The position numbers and the translations under genes were made by a program. From contig OX457038.1 in the NCBI GenBank assembly GCA_949752735.1, positions 22,008,655-22,072,654 of the forward strand: a stretch of DNA of 64,000 bases, written 5' to 3'. The notes beneath the pieces were generated by a model. The model saw only the letters and a program-made list of their open reading frames with translations. It was not told the origin of the DNA and did no database searches. Shown here piece by piece: positions 52,630-62,524 of the stretch. Positions within the stretch are counted from its first letter, which is position 1. The number at the start of each line of letters is the position of its first letter. The DNA comes from Lumbricus terrestris. Taxonomy: Eukaryota; Annelida; Clitellata; Crassiclitellata; Lumbricidae.

Positions 52630-52925
52630 TTCTTTATTGACCACCACCACCACAAATACAGGCGTACAGTTTACAAATTCATATGAGGGTTGCCAATAGG
52701 TAAACACAAAGGAACATATGGTTCCACAAGACAGGGTTCCCTATTTACAAAAGTAATTTATCAATTATTATACATTGATGGTCACCATTATATCTTCATA
52801 GTCATATTGTAAAATGTCAACAGTTGATTTTTATTGGGAGCTTAAGGCTCCTTGCAAGATGAGTAAATTGCAAGATGAGTAAAAGCACACTAAACAGAAA
52901 CAATCATAGACAATTCATGCAGTGT
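52590..52925 (-). mobile_element. Retroelement 3' end with (GATT)n tail
   Basis: On the minus strand TGTGGTGGTGGTGGTCAATA and AAGAAGATTGATTGATTG form the end with an AATAAA signal and a GATT-unit tail (plus-strand ATCA units at 52594-52628). It interrupts the RTE-like LINE just upstream of its motif C. The body is not recognised. Confidence 0.65.
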
Positions 52926-53384
52926 ATATATGAATCTGTTCTCCTTGCACCCAAATTCTCATCCCATTTTCTTGGATCATATCCATAACTCTTTCCAAGT
53001 AAGTGATAAATGCATTAGGTGAAATTGGATCTCCATGCCCTGATCCTATTATTGTCACAAACCATTCTCCTATATCCTGTCCCACTTTCATGTCAGATTG
53101 ATCTCTTTCCTATGTTTTGACGAATCTGTATCAGTCTGTTCCAAACCCCGTATGACTTCAGTATTGCCCATGTAGCATCATGCTTGATGGAATCAAATGC
53201 CTTTTGAAAGTCCACAAAACAGTTATAGGCCAACTTATTTTTTCATTTGGCTTTTTCTGCAGTCAGTCTTAACATCAAATTTGATGAACAGTTACTGTAC
53301 TTCTATCTTTCCTGAACCCCACTTGCTCATCCGACATATGTTCCTCCCTCTGTCTTCCCCTTCAGCCGAGACTGGCAGCTAGCT

Positions 53385-53635
53385 CACCAACATTGACCGT
53401 GTAGGAAAGCAGGAACAGTAGCGGACCTAGCACAAAGCCCTGAAGGACACCGCAGACAAGAGAATGAACGGAGGATGAAACTCTGTCATAGAGCACCATC
53501 TGTCAGCGCCCATTTAGGTGCGAATGGAGACAGTCAAGTGCCACCAACCGGAAACCGTATGTCCTCTCCAAGCGTTCGACCAGCACATCGTGGTCAACCA
53601 TATTGAACTCAGCTGCTGCTTGGCCTGGATTAATG
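53385..53635 (-). pseudogene. CR1/L2-like LINE, motifs A-B fragment
   Basis: The minus strand reads AEFNMVDHDVLVERLERTYG (motif A region, usual form SAAFDTVDHDILL), FRLVALDCLHSHLNGR, a stop, then GVLQGFVLGPLLFLLSYTVN (motif B, usual form GVPQGSVLGPLLFLLY). The catalytic aspartate of motif A is replaced by asparagine (FNMVDH), and a stop separates A from B, so it is dead. A nuclease-to-RT linker piece of the same kind lies upstream on the same strand (54330-54560), separated by a hAT end. Confidence 0.85.
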
Positions 53636-53932
53636 TATAATTCATTCATATATTCTATGAATTTATATAGAGAAAGAAACCTACTCGGGAGCACTCCCAG
53701 CCCAGCCATCTTGGACAATGGTGACTTAATATTGCATTCCCAACAAGATCTCTTCCACAGAATGCTTTGTTTGGGCAAAACAAAAGCGTACATTGAGGTA
53801 CATTGCAAGAATTTGAGAGCTGAAATGAAACTATTCAACCAGAAATATGCCAGTATAGAAGCTATTAAAACTGTATGGTTCTTCATCATCAAGGTCTTTG
53901 GATGAGCTAAGGTACCTGCCAACAGGGGCGGA

Positions 53933-54210
53933 TCCAGGGGGTCAATCCGGCCATGGCCCCCGCATTGAGAAATTTACACAGTTGTCACCAGCTATTTTTG
54001 TGCCCTCCACAGGTTTGATGGGATGCAACATGCAACCAACAGGAAAAGGAGACAGAGAAGACAGAGAGAAAAGTAACGTATAAATAAAAAACAAAAAAGT
54101 CATCAGATTTTTTGGCCAAAGACTGCTGACAACAATTTCTGACCTAAGACCAACATTTGTGGGCCCTCCCTTTGAAAATTTTTGTATGTGCCCCTACCTA
54201 CCAAGTCCAT
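53933..54210. mobile_element. One-ended hAT element
   Basis: Starts CAGGGGCGGATCCAGG, a hAT terminus known from many animals. The matching right end is not found. The stretch to about 54210 has GGGCCCTCCC and GTGCCCCTACC words typical of its other side. Confidence 0.5.
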
Positions 54211-54329
54211 CATTTATTGCATCCCATAGCAAAAGCGAGTTCATGCTGGGAATCAACCTTCAACTTCCAGAACTGACCCCTGTTTTGATCGAACCAAATA
54301 ACACATTGGTTTCAACACCATCATCCAAC

Positions 54330-54560
54330 CGTCACGGGTGACATCTGCACGTGACCTCTTCAAGCGATGCTCGATCCGCCTGGCATGACGCTTTGCATAG
54401 TGACAATCCAAGTCATACCACTTGTCAGATGAGCGTCAAACCGACAGGTGATCTCGGCCATCGGCGAATGGGTGTCGAGCAACGCCGTAATCACCTCATC
54501 AAAGCGTGAGGCCATCTCATCTGTGCTGCTGCAGTCTGAGAGTCAGCACAGACCTTGCAG
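54330..54560 (-). pseudogene. LINE nuclease-RT linker fragment
   Basis: The minus strand reads STDEMASRFDEVITALLDTH, SPMAEITCRFDAHLTS, then in a shifted frame KWYDLDCHYAKRHARRIEHR and LKRSRADVT. This is the region between the APE-type endonuclease and the reverse transcriptase of CR1/L2-like LINEs (F...L...LD.HAP......PW....C..AKR..RR.ER...RS). It probably belongs to the same insertion as 53385-53635. One frame change is visible near 54420. No catalytic residue is included. Confidence 0.75.
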
Positions 54561-54934
54561 AGGCAAAATGTTTTCTGAAGCAATCAGCAGTGAATCGTCA
54601 CCCGAATCTGCGATGCTGGGTTCTATAGATGGGTATTTCGACTGAAGCGATCTGGAAGGGCCAGGCAATCATCCAATGTTCGGACATGAACTCCGGAAAG
54701 CTGAAGAGAAAATGCCACCTCTCGTCAGCTCTGGTAATGATCATATCAGAGATGCATCAGCGATGCGACACAATCATGATGAGTCAATCCCTGACAAGAA
54801 GCTCCTCCATATTGTAGGTTGCTAGGCAACCTATTCCAATCAGAAAGTTGTAGTCAGTCATTCAAATTCACAAATAAGTGCACATACATACAAAAGTGGT
54901 TAACAACAACAATAATGCATCACGATAATTACGT

Positions 54935-55472
54935 TAGGGTGTTAATATCGGATTTTTGAGCAATTTGGTTTTAAAAATCCGATTTGAAACTGAAATTCAG
55001 TTTTCTGAAGTGGCCTAATTAAAAACTCTCGCAGTATTTCTGCTAATTACAAGCTGGCAGTGTAAACAAAGTCGGCGGCCACTCTGATTCGTCGACGTTT
55101 TGGATGTAAAAAGTAAAGCTTTCGTAATTAATTAACTCATCTTGGTTTTCATTTTCGCCCACAAAAATGTTAAAATTTTATGAAATATGTGATTATGTTG
55201 CACTCGAATTGCTGCACATCAGTATCTATCACACTGTGGGTAAACAACCACTTATCCTTCATAATGGGCTTGGGTAATGCAGCATCACAGATACTATTTA
55301 TTTCTTGCAATTAATTTGTTCTCACAAAAATCATTAAAATAATAGTCAGCACAACTACATAAATCATCTCCTATAATATTTTTTTTTTAATATTTTCAAT
55401 TATCGGTTTGCAAACAGTAAAAACCGACTTTCACTTTTCAGAACCGAAACCAGTTTTTGTTTAACATCCCTA
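54935..55472. mobile_element. hAT-like element with TAGGG ends
   Basis: Left end TAGGGTGTTAA and right end TTTAACATCCCTA are inverted near-copies. The flanks AATTACGT and AATTATGT agree with an 8-bp duplication with one change (and a one-base ambiguity at the right end). The subterminal part is rich in AAAATCCGA and CGGTT words. Confidence 0.6.
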
Positions 55473-55574
55473 ATTATGTTTGACATAATAAACTAATGAT
55501 TGCCTTGCCTAATTCCTTCTTTCTGCAAAAAATGCTATGTGGAATGCACAGTAATTGAATCTGTGATCACAAAC

Positions 55575-55700
55575 CTGATGAGCTTTAAATGAGTAAAGAA
55601 CAAAGTCAGTATGAATTGCAAAAAACTTTCGATTCCAAATCTTCTTGTCACTGCTCATCTGCAGATATCCACTAAAAACTGAGGGATCAGTCGCATTAAC
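55575..55700 (-). CDS. FGD: FGD-family Rho guanine-nucleotide exchange factor, PH-domain start exon
   Basis: Acceptor TTCTTGTTGCAG (just above 55700), donor CATCAG/GTTTGT. Exactly 42 codons, phase 0 on both sides. The peptide VNATDPSVFSGYLQMSSDKK, then WNRKFFAIHTDFVLYSFKAH holds the first strands of a PH domain: GYLQ (beta 1), W.RKFF (beta 2 and 3) and LYSFKA (beta 4), the pattern SGYLxxxxxxxxWxRxWFVxxxxxLYxYxA of the C-terminal PH domain in FGD proteins. It follows the FYVE exon in phase, matching the FYVE-then-PH order of the family. This domain binds phosphoinositides or supports membrane placement in known members. That role here is inference. Confidence 0.92.
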
Positions 55701-55888
55701 CTGCAACAAGAATCAGAAGATCTTACAAATTGTTAAAACGAAAATAAATTAACTTCAGAATTTATGTACAGGTCTGTATCTGAGCTTGAATCAAGTGCAT
55801 TTGTAAGAACATCTCAAAAGCGCTATGCACATATAATGCAAAGGACTAGGAAGTTCTTTCACCTATTGTCTACAATATTTCTTTTTAG

Positions 55889-56777
55889 TAGTGATGTAGC
55901 TTTTCCGGAAAGGTATTTTGCCGGAAAGTTTCCGAAGAACCGGAAAAATACATTTAACTCAGAAAATTTTCAGAATTTCACTCTCAGAAATTTTTATTAT
56001 TGTGTAAACTCCTTATATTTACAGTACTTCTGTCAATGCGAACAATGTTGAACTTGAAAATAATTAATATGAGCATTTAAACACTAGTTGTAGCTTGCAT
56101 GTCTGCGTGTAAAAAAACTGTTATAAATAAGAAACAATCTAACAATCTAACAGTATTTAAAAGTTAAAACAATACTGTCTTATATTTTCATAACTCACAA
56201 ATATGGGGCGCGGTGGTGTAGTGGTGGCGTCGTTGCCTTGAAGCCGGAAGGTTCGAGGTTCGAATCCACCTCGCCGCGTAAGGACCTTGGGCAAGTCCTT
56301 CACTCACAATTGCTCAGCGCTTCGGCGTGAAACTCCGATGCAGTGTCCGCTCTGCATTCGGGAGCGCCTCTAGTAGAAGGGGGCTTGAAGGGGCGCTATA
56401 ACAAGTGCACATACAAACAATGAAGGTGACTGAATGATAAAAAAATAATTTCTCCAAATTTACAGCGGTCTTTAATTGCATTTAATTCCTAAATGTATTT
56501 TTTTGACTGTGTGAGCAATCTGAACAATGATCACTAGCACTAGCATTGCCATTAATTGAATAAAGTATCAGTTATAACTACCTAAGACTACTTATAGTGA
56601 TTGATGTGTAACATTGTATTGAAAGACAATTTCAGACTCATTAGAATTGAGCATGTGTAATATTTTATTGGCGGAGAAATATGTCAGACATTTTCCTGAA
56701 AAATACGTCAGAAAGTTTCGGAAACTTTCCGGAAAGATATGAAACTTTCCGGAGAAAGTTTCCACCTCACAACACTA
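55889..56777. mobile_element. hAT-like element with CCGGAAAGTTTC repeats
   Basis: Left end TAGTGATGTAGC and right end CCTCACAACACTA are inverted relatives. The flanking 8-mers CTTTTTAG (55881-55888) and CTTTTGAG (56778-56785) differ at one base. Both subterminal regions have repeated TTTCCGGAAAG palindromes. A complete SINE is inserted at 56205-56415. Confidence 0.75.
56205..56415 (+). mobile_element. tRNA-derived SINE (family S1), full copy
   Basis: GGGGCGCGGTGGTGTAGTGG start, A-box-like TAGTGGTGGCG, B-box GGTTCGAATCC (about 56257-56267) preceded by a short duplicate GGTTCGA, body with TTCGGCGTGAAACTCCGATG, and 3' end GAAGGGGCGCTATAACAAGT. The most complete copy in the window. Confidence 0.92.
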
Positions 56778-56934
56778 CTTTTGAGAGCCATGATTCCTTT
56801 AAGCACCATCTTTTAAACCCCAGAATCTCTTTGTCAGCTTTTCGGCAAGTCAGTAAGTGAGTATTTTCTTTATAAAACTGGTTGTAACTGGTTAAAATTT
56901 TCATATTTTCCTAACATGCTCTTCATTTTCATTT

Positions 56935-57245
56935 TAGGCATTTCATGGCTGTTCGGCATTCTGTTTCGTCTTCTGTTTTAACGGCTCTGTTTCATGCTTT
57001 CAATTGCTCCCAAATTGATCACTGCAATTCTCTTCTCATTGGCCTGCCCAAAGTTTGTTCATTTTTCACCTCCACACGTCAGTTTCAAATGCTGCTGCCA
57101 GATAAATAGTATGCTTACCATGCTACTCTCATATTTCTACTTTCATGTTTGAACAGCTTCATTGGCTTCCCCTAACTGTGCACGTTAAGATCAAAATCCT
57201 CATCTTGGTCTGCAAAGCACAACGAGGTTCATGCTTGTTTAAAAG
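56935..57245 (+). pseudogene. CR1/L2-like LINE fragment
   Basis: The forward frame HSVSSSVLTALFHAFNCSQI, DHCNSLLIGLPKV, then shifted LNSFIGFP and words for LTVRIKILILVCKAQ match the LINE at 43008-44030 (there IFTSIVHAFVCSRIDYCNSV, LIGLPKVHL). About 100 residues of the region after the palm remain, with stops and frame changes. It lies antisense in FGD intron 2. Confidence 0.8.
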
Positions 57246-57290
57246 GTAAATTTCTACTGTTTAATGTGGTATTAGAATATCATTTATGAC

Positions 57291-57320
57291 ATAAGCCTGA
57301 TTTTGTCAGATCGCATCACA
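57291..57320. repeat. 30-bp exact direct repeat, copy 1
   Basis: ATAAGCCTGATTTTGTCAGA and the next ten bases TCGCATCACA recur exactly at 58151-58180. The 830 bp between them include a LINE 3' remnant. It may be a long target duplication, a piece of a dispersed repeat, or a recombination product. Confidence 0.9.
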
Positions 57321-57399
57321 CATGATTGGGTTTTATGAGAAACTACAATGTGTGCTGGTTATATTGTATTGTATTTTGTATTAAAACATTTATAACGTG

Positions 57400-57665
57400 C
57401 CTCTACTAGGGTTAACCATTCAGAGGTGCTCTCAGTGCACAAGAGAGAAAAAAAGAGGTTTTGAGAAAAGAAAATGAGGAAATTTACAAGCTGGAATTTG
57501 AGATCGAGTAGATATGACAGCATATTCAAAAGAGAGGGACCAATTGAGGCAAAGGAACCTGAGCCAGGGAACTGAGAAATAGCTGTTCTAGTGCAAGGAA
57601 CTTGAAGATCAAATCTGTTTGAAGAGCAAAGTAGACGATGCGAGGAGGCTGAAAGAGGCCAGTGA
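57400..57665 (-). mobile_element. CR1/L2-like LINE 3' remnant
   Basis: The plus strand reads GAGGTGCTCTCAGTGCACAA and AGAGGGACCAATTGAGGCAA, the complement-side landmarks of the LINE end at 43080-43210, in order. Decayed, no frame. Confidence 0.6.
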
Positions 57666-58150
57666 ATTACATCAGCTACATATTTTGGGTATTTTTGATA
57701 AAGTATCTTGATATTTTACAGAGTTATGAATATTTTAGTGTCCGAAACAGCGACATTGCAGTTTTCAGTAAATGCGAGGAAAAGATCACCCTAGTTTCGT
57801 TTGTTTACTAAAGCTGACTCTAAATTCTGCTTATTATCATGGCCTGAAAATAATTAGCATAATTTACTGATATTTGACAGCCATTAGATAGCCCACAGTT
57901 TCGGCTTTCAGAGGATACCAAGTTCAATAGGGGTGAAAGGTTATATGACAGACTGCAATGATTTGAAAATGCACTAAAAAGTCCGATTTTGACACTTTGG
58001 AAAGATGCAACATTCCAAAAAAAATTAATTTAAAATATTTCCTGACGGATTTGAGCTTTGATTCTTGGCAAATAATTAGATAATACAGTGTACTATACGA
58101 AAATGAAGAAAGATAAAATCAACCATTATCTCAAAATGCTATTGTGCAAA

Positions 58151-58180
58151 ATAAGCCTGATTTTGTCAGATCGCATCACA
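58151..58180. repeat. 30-bp exact direct repeat, copy 2
   Basis: See 57291-57320. The bases immediately outside differ on both sides (CACATG versus CACATT), so the match is limited to about 30 bp. Confidence 0.9.
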
Positions 58181-58492
58181 TTTATTCGTCATTAGTTCTA
58201 TTAGTCAGAGCAAACATCTGCATAATGGCTGTTATGCATTAGCCAGATATTAACACTTTAGGAGTGATGAGTGTGTACTAAAAGCAATAGGAAAATCAAT
58301 GCAACTTATCACTAAATGGCAAACACCAATAATTATAATCTAGACTACGTGACAGTGAAAATTAAGTGTAAACACTAAACAATGCATTATGGATTTTCAG
58401 TGCCTTTTGAGGATCTCTGGAAAACTGCATAATCTAACTAAAAAAAGGGTCAATTAAAGCTACAGATACCATAATGAGTCAAGAACGCTCAC

Positions 58493-58657
58493 CTGCAAGA
58501 CAGCACAAGCCTTATTGCGTCCAGAAATATTATCAGCACTTGGAACATTGTGTACCGGTAATCCTAAAGCATTGGAGCATCTGAAACACACACGATGCTC
58601 ATGGCTTTCATCATATGCCAGCCTTGTTTTGTGTGCCGAGCACTTCTTGCAAACGAC
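58493..58657 (-). CDS. FGD: FGD-family Rho guanine-nucleotide exchange factor, FYVE second-half exon
   Basis: Acceptor after TTTTCTGTTTTCTTTACGAA (ends CGAAG), donor TTGCAG/GTGAGC, exactly 55 codons, phase 0 on both sides. The peptide starts VVCKKCSAHKTRLAYDESHE, then HRVCFRCSNAL, and continues with a 26-residue linker to the PH domain. The two CxxC pairs (VVCKKC, VCFRC) are the third and fourth zinc-ligand pairs of a FYVE finger, and RVC is its conserved late motif. Together with the exon at 61975-62103 all eight zinc-binding cysteines are present. FYVE fingers bind phosphatidylinositol 3-phosphate. In FGD proteins this finger lies between the two PH domains, as here. Confidence 0.94.
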
Positions 58658-59124
58658 CTTCGTTCGTAAAGAAAACAGAAAACAACCACTCAACCAAATT
58701 TGATTTTTTTTAAATACAACCATCCCCAATTGTACTGTTTTTGTAATGACCCAGACTTAACAAGGAAAATTTATATTTGCTAGCTTATACATTATGGTAC
58801 ATCATCATAATTCAATAAAAAAAATGTTGCAGTGACTATGCCAAATCAATGTAGTAAATATTACTAAAATCAGAATCCTCTGCTCTTCCTAAGTTTTATT
58901 CATTATCAACTCTTTGGCATATATGGTTTTTTTTCAATTTTTTTTTTTTTTAATTCAGGCTGGCAGAACACAGCGTGTTTCTAATTAACTAATTTTACAA
59001 AGGTTGTGTTGGCAACGTTTGACCATTATCAGTTAATTTCAAAGTAGACATTTAAAATCTTTAGAAATATAGACATTTTTGTTGTCATCATTATTATTAT
59101 TAATGTCTATCATCTATTGCAGGA
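58658..59124. other. FGD intron 1, no feature
   Basis: AT-rich intron sequence with poly-T/poly-A runs near 58930. Nothing recognised. Confidence 0.5.
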
Positions 59125-59380
59125 TTGAATAACATTTGGAACAGTAAACAAATTAGCTACAAGACCACGCTAAACATTTTGGGGACATGCAAGTTCAGCA
59201 CAGCCCTGCATGCATGTGAGACATGGACCCTCAAAAGGACTGATTGAGATAAGGTATTGGCCTTTGACATGTATTGCTGTAAAAGAATACTTCATCTGAT
59301 TTCCAAAAAAAGAAGGCTACAAAATAATAGGGAACTACAGAGAAGTCTCAATATAGAAGAAGACCTAGTGCAATTATGTT
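59125..59380 (+). pseudogene. RTE-like LINE fragment
   Basis: The forward frame NIWNSKQISYKTTLNILGTC, KFSTALHACETWTLKRTD, a stop, DKVLAFDMYCCKRILHLISK matches the region after the palm in RTE-like LINEs (usual W.SK.IS..TK.RLL......LYGCETWTLKK.D...L.AFEM.C.RRIL.I). About 75 residues, one stop. It belongs to the same group as 62525-62878, whose preserved part begins near where this one ends. It is antisense in FGD intron 1. Confidence 0.82.
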
Positions 59381-59749
59381 TCATCAATCCAGCTTCAATT
59401 TAGGCAAGAACATTTTCAACGATCCAGCTTCCATTTCAGTAAAATGACTTGACTTATGGCTGTCAGGTGATGCCTTCAGCGTGCACGTGTCAGCCGCTTT
59501 CCCACGGCAGCTCTCCACTTTTTTTCAGTGGGTGTAGATTTTTGGCAAAATTTGAAATTCTTGTAATTGTCCGAATATATTAATTTCATGGTTATAAGAA
59601 CTTTATAACTGCATTTAGTGCTTGATTGTATAATTTCTAAGATGCAAAGCTATGCGGCAAATGCCAAAACACCGCAAGATACTTTGGCACATTGATTCAC
59701 GACAATCACAAGATGGCTATCTTCCGAGGCAGTCCAAGTTAAGAGGGAT

Positions 59750-60210
59750 CGTCGGAGTTTAGAGCAGAAATGGAAAAGTTCTGGGCTCGATGAGGACAGA
59801 CAACGCTACCATCGCCACCGTGTAACAAACAAACTAATAAATGAATCAAGAACTTCGTTTTTCACAGCCAACTCGAAAGTGCTGATAATCCACGGGATCG
59901 ATGGTGCACCTACCAACGTCTTCTGTACTCGAAGGATACTGTTGACTGCCAACGCTCAGACTCTGAGAATCAAATTTTGTGTTCTAGCTTTGCTGCATTT
60001 TTGGTCAACATGATTAACAATTTAAAATGTAAAATTGTTATATTGCTAAGCTACTGTGGAATGACCTGCTGCTCGACTCTGATTTCTCTGCATTTGGCTT
60101 CACTGACTTGCCATCTGTCACATACTTTGAAGTCTACAATCTTCTCAAAAGCATGGCTCCTAAATCATCCAAAATGGATTTCATACTGTAAGGTAATTGA
60201 GGGCACGCAG
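59750..60210 (+). pseudogene. CR1/L2-like LINE, nuclease-RT linker fragment
   Basis: Forward frames read RRSLEQKWKSSGLDEDRQRY, VTNKLINESRTSFFTAN, then shifted CSSFAAFLVNMIN, then LPSVTYFEVYNLLKSMAPKS and SKMDFIL. This is the segment between the endonuclease and the palm (R..ERKW..T.L..DR..Y......VN.LI..AK..YY, FA.FF..KI, V..LL..M..KSS.LD.IP). At least two frame changes occur and no catalytic block is included. Antisense in FGD intron 1. Confidence 0.78.
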
Positions 60211-60230
60211 TTAAACACATTTCTGTAACT

Positions 60231-60914
60231 ACTTTAAAGTTTGTCGCTTGTGCGCTCTCATCGAGCGGGGTTAATGCTAACTATGGGCACCGACCTGGGT
60301 CTCTGACGTGCGATTATCGCCTGGCCTTTTAAGATCGCCGCCTGGGCACATCTGGCCAGCAGAGGGGTTGAGTAGCGACGTTCAACTTTCCTTTCAAGTG
60401 CAGCCGCCGATCCACGCGCTCTCTCTAGTGACGTAATCACACCTCTGCCTTGAGCTACCGTGTGTCTGCGTGTATGTGTGTGTGTATGTGTAGGTGACGC
60501 AAGTACACATTTGACATTACACATCTGCTGACAGACAGTTTGTAAACCTTCTGAATTTTGCAATTGCCACAACAATTTCATAGCTTTTATTATTAAGATG
60601 GCACTATTTTGCAAAAATGCTGAAGGATTGTTTGGTGCACTTTGATTCACGAGAATGCTAACTGTTCAATGTGTTCATCAATTCATAGCATGTAACACTT
60701 TAATGACAAGAGCATACTAAAAACGACTGGTGGAAAAGATAACCCTTTGAACCCAGAGCTCCCGTAACTCTATGGATAACGGACCGAAAAACCGGCCCGT
60801 CGGGTTCCAAGGGATTAAAGTAGTGTTATTACACAATGGAAATATTAATAAAATAAATGCCGTATCATGAAGTCATTCATAAAGACAACATTTCTGTTAC
60901 ACTAAACAATTAAT
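60231..60914. other. FGD intron 1, no gene
   Basis: Includes a short (TG)n-like run near 60462-60492 and a GC-richer patch at 60240-60440. An open frame at 60258-60650 (minus) has no domain. Confidence 0.4.
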
Positions 60915-61367
60915 GGCCATATGTGACACAGGGGCTCAAAACCCGTCACATGTCGGATTTTGACCTTTTGATTTAGTCATATGCTACAATGAACATGCTC
61001 TAAAATGTTTTTAACACAATGAAAATTTCTTTTTTCTAACAAAAGTTGTGCTCGTTTGATTCTTTCATTAGTCTATAGTGAGAAAATAAAATAAAAAGTT
61101 ACTGAATATTCGTGTCATTCAAGTCTACTGAATCCACTAAGTTATTATTCTGAAATTTTTCTGGGCATCAGAGGCATATATTCTGAATCAGATAACCCAA
61201 ACGGCATCAAAATCGGTTCACTACTTCGCAAATTATGGCGAATTCACAGTCATTTACTGAATTGAAGAATAAACTGCATTCTTTACCCCTCTCACCTATT
61301 TCGGCGTCTAGCGCAATATCTAGGAAGCGAAAAACGACGGGTTTCGAGCCCTTGCGTCACATATGCC
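60915..61367. mobile_element. Inverted-repeat element (ATATGTGAC family)
   Basis: Left end GGCCATATGTGACACAGGGG, then CTCAAAACCCGTC; right end GACGGGTTTCGAGCCCTTGC, then GTCACATATGCC. The ends are inverted with a few mismatches over about 32 bp. It shares GTGAC...CCCGTC with the element at 51331-51749 and may be a distant relative. No ORF. Confidence 0.75.
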
Positions 61368-61399
61368 AAATGTGATAAGTAAATCTTACGCAACGCATG

Positions 61400-61695
61400 T
61401 GATCTGGCATATTCGCTCAGTACCAGCCACCTTTGTGGGGATGAGATGAGTGAGGTGGTTTCCCGTTGCCTTCCTCACAGACATTGACAATGATGGGTAA
61501 GCAACTTGCCCAAGGTGGCTCCGCAGGAGCTTGCGCCCCTGTGTCCCACCCGTGCTAGCCCAAGATATCTAAATCTCTGAATGTCAACTCCCAGTCCAGG
61601 GCTTGAATAGCAGTCCGTTGCAACCAACAGACGTATGCCGCTCTCGCTTACCGGTGCAGCTAACTAGGCCAGTTATAGCTAACTAGGCCTAGTTA
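61400..61695 (-). mobile_element. Possible tRNA-derived SINE (family S3)
   Basis: On the minus strand TAGCTGCACCGG resembles an A-box and CTGCTATTCAAGCCC a degenerate B-box about 35 bases later. The body has AACGGGAAACCACCTCACTC. Only one copy is in the window, so it is a weak call. Confidence 0.4.
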
Positions 61696-61974
61696 CCTGG
61701 GGTAAATTTGGGCATGATACTGCGTAGCTGATAAATGCCATCTTATTCTTCTTCTCCTGATGATCTATCAAACCATTGCCTCATTACTACACTATTATTA
61801 GATAAACTTGGATGAATAAAACTGGATGGAAACAGTTATTAAGAACATGTTCAATCATAACCAATGAACCACTAATTATCATCAACTAAATTGTAATTTT
61901 AACTATAGTTATCATTGTCATCACTTTCATAATTTACCAATGAGTTCCTTTGAATTTCACAGTCTCATTCTTAC

Positions 61975-62103
61975 CTTTCCACAACATCGACAATGGTGAC
62001 GTCGTCTAAATGTGCTGAATCGTTCAGTGCAGAGCATGCACATGGTCACTTCTTGGTCCTTAACCCATGTTGGAGCTCGCTTGCCAAGCTCCTCTTCCTC
62101 AAA
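61975..62103 (-). CDS. FGD: FGD-family Rho guanine-nucleotide exchange factor, FYVE first-half exon
   Basis: Acceptor ATATCTTAG (above 62103), donor GGAAAG/GTAAGA, exactly 43 codons, phase 0 on both sides. The peptide is [20 protein letters not shown], then [20 protein letters not shown], then CGK. It has the FYVE hallmarks: WVKD (the WxxD motif), CMLC (first zinc pair), [10 protein letters not shown] (R(R/K)HHCRxCG, the lipid-binding basic patch with the second zinc pair). LGKRAPTW...EVTMCM is the specific lead-in of FGD1-4-type proteins. Acidic residues precede it. Exons for the RhoGEF (DH) and first PH domain should lie at higher coordinates, outside the window. No disruption is seen. Confidence 0.95.
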
Positions 62104-62524
62104 CTAAGATATACATAAACAATGATTAACCAATCAGGGCAAAAAACCGAGTTTTAAGCAAATAAATACATCCAAAGAATATATAACAATTCAATTCATT
62201 CAGATCTAAAGAATTAAAATAATGCCACTCTACGGTAACTGTATAAGACATCGACAACAGTGGCCTTAAAATGAAAGCACAGTCTATCGTAAAGTTCAAA
62301 CTTCATCATGATCTGAGGTCTAAGATGTTGGAGATTACAAAAAGTAGACCAAAGTTGAAAAACAAGTTGCAAATGTTTTGAGTCTGGTACTGAATGACAT
62401 AAAGGACTAGGAAAATGGACACAATAAGTTTAAAAGTTATGGCACCAGTCACTGCGAAACAAAACAGAAATCTAGTACTGTCCAAAAAGTTCAAGCATCA
62501 GATCAGCAAGAATAATATTAATTA

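Larger units (their letters stand above)
51088..53260 (-). pseudogene. RTE-like LINE reverse transcriptase, split by three insertions
   Basis: Minus-strand pieces in correct order: CFVDFQKAFDSIKHDATWAI (motif A, 53150-53230), GDPISPNAFITYLE (motif B, about 53000-53060), RFADDIDLLENSCERLQEMS (motif C, about 52530-52590), KFVYLGSLLT (about 52380), KILAFEMQCYTS (about 51850-51910), and finally HICRMDDSRKIRTVKLGTMD with GRPNRKWIVDIRDWC near the 3' end, which closes in CATCATCAT (a GAT tail, 51080-51095). Three elements sit inside: a retroelement 3' end (52590-52925), a Helitron (51982-52262) and a terminal-inverted-repeat element (51331-51749). Stops and frame changes also occur. The copies at 59125 and 62525 belong to the same group. 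Confidence 0.85.

Noticed and set aside
60258..60650. 130-codon frame (minus) as an FGD upstream exon
   Set aside because: Lies between the FYVE exons, which already join in phase without it; contains a TH-repeat from a microsatellite.
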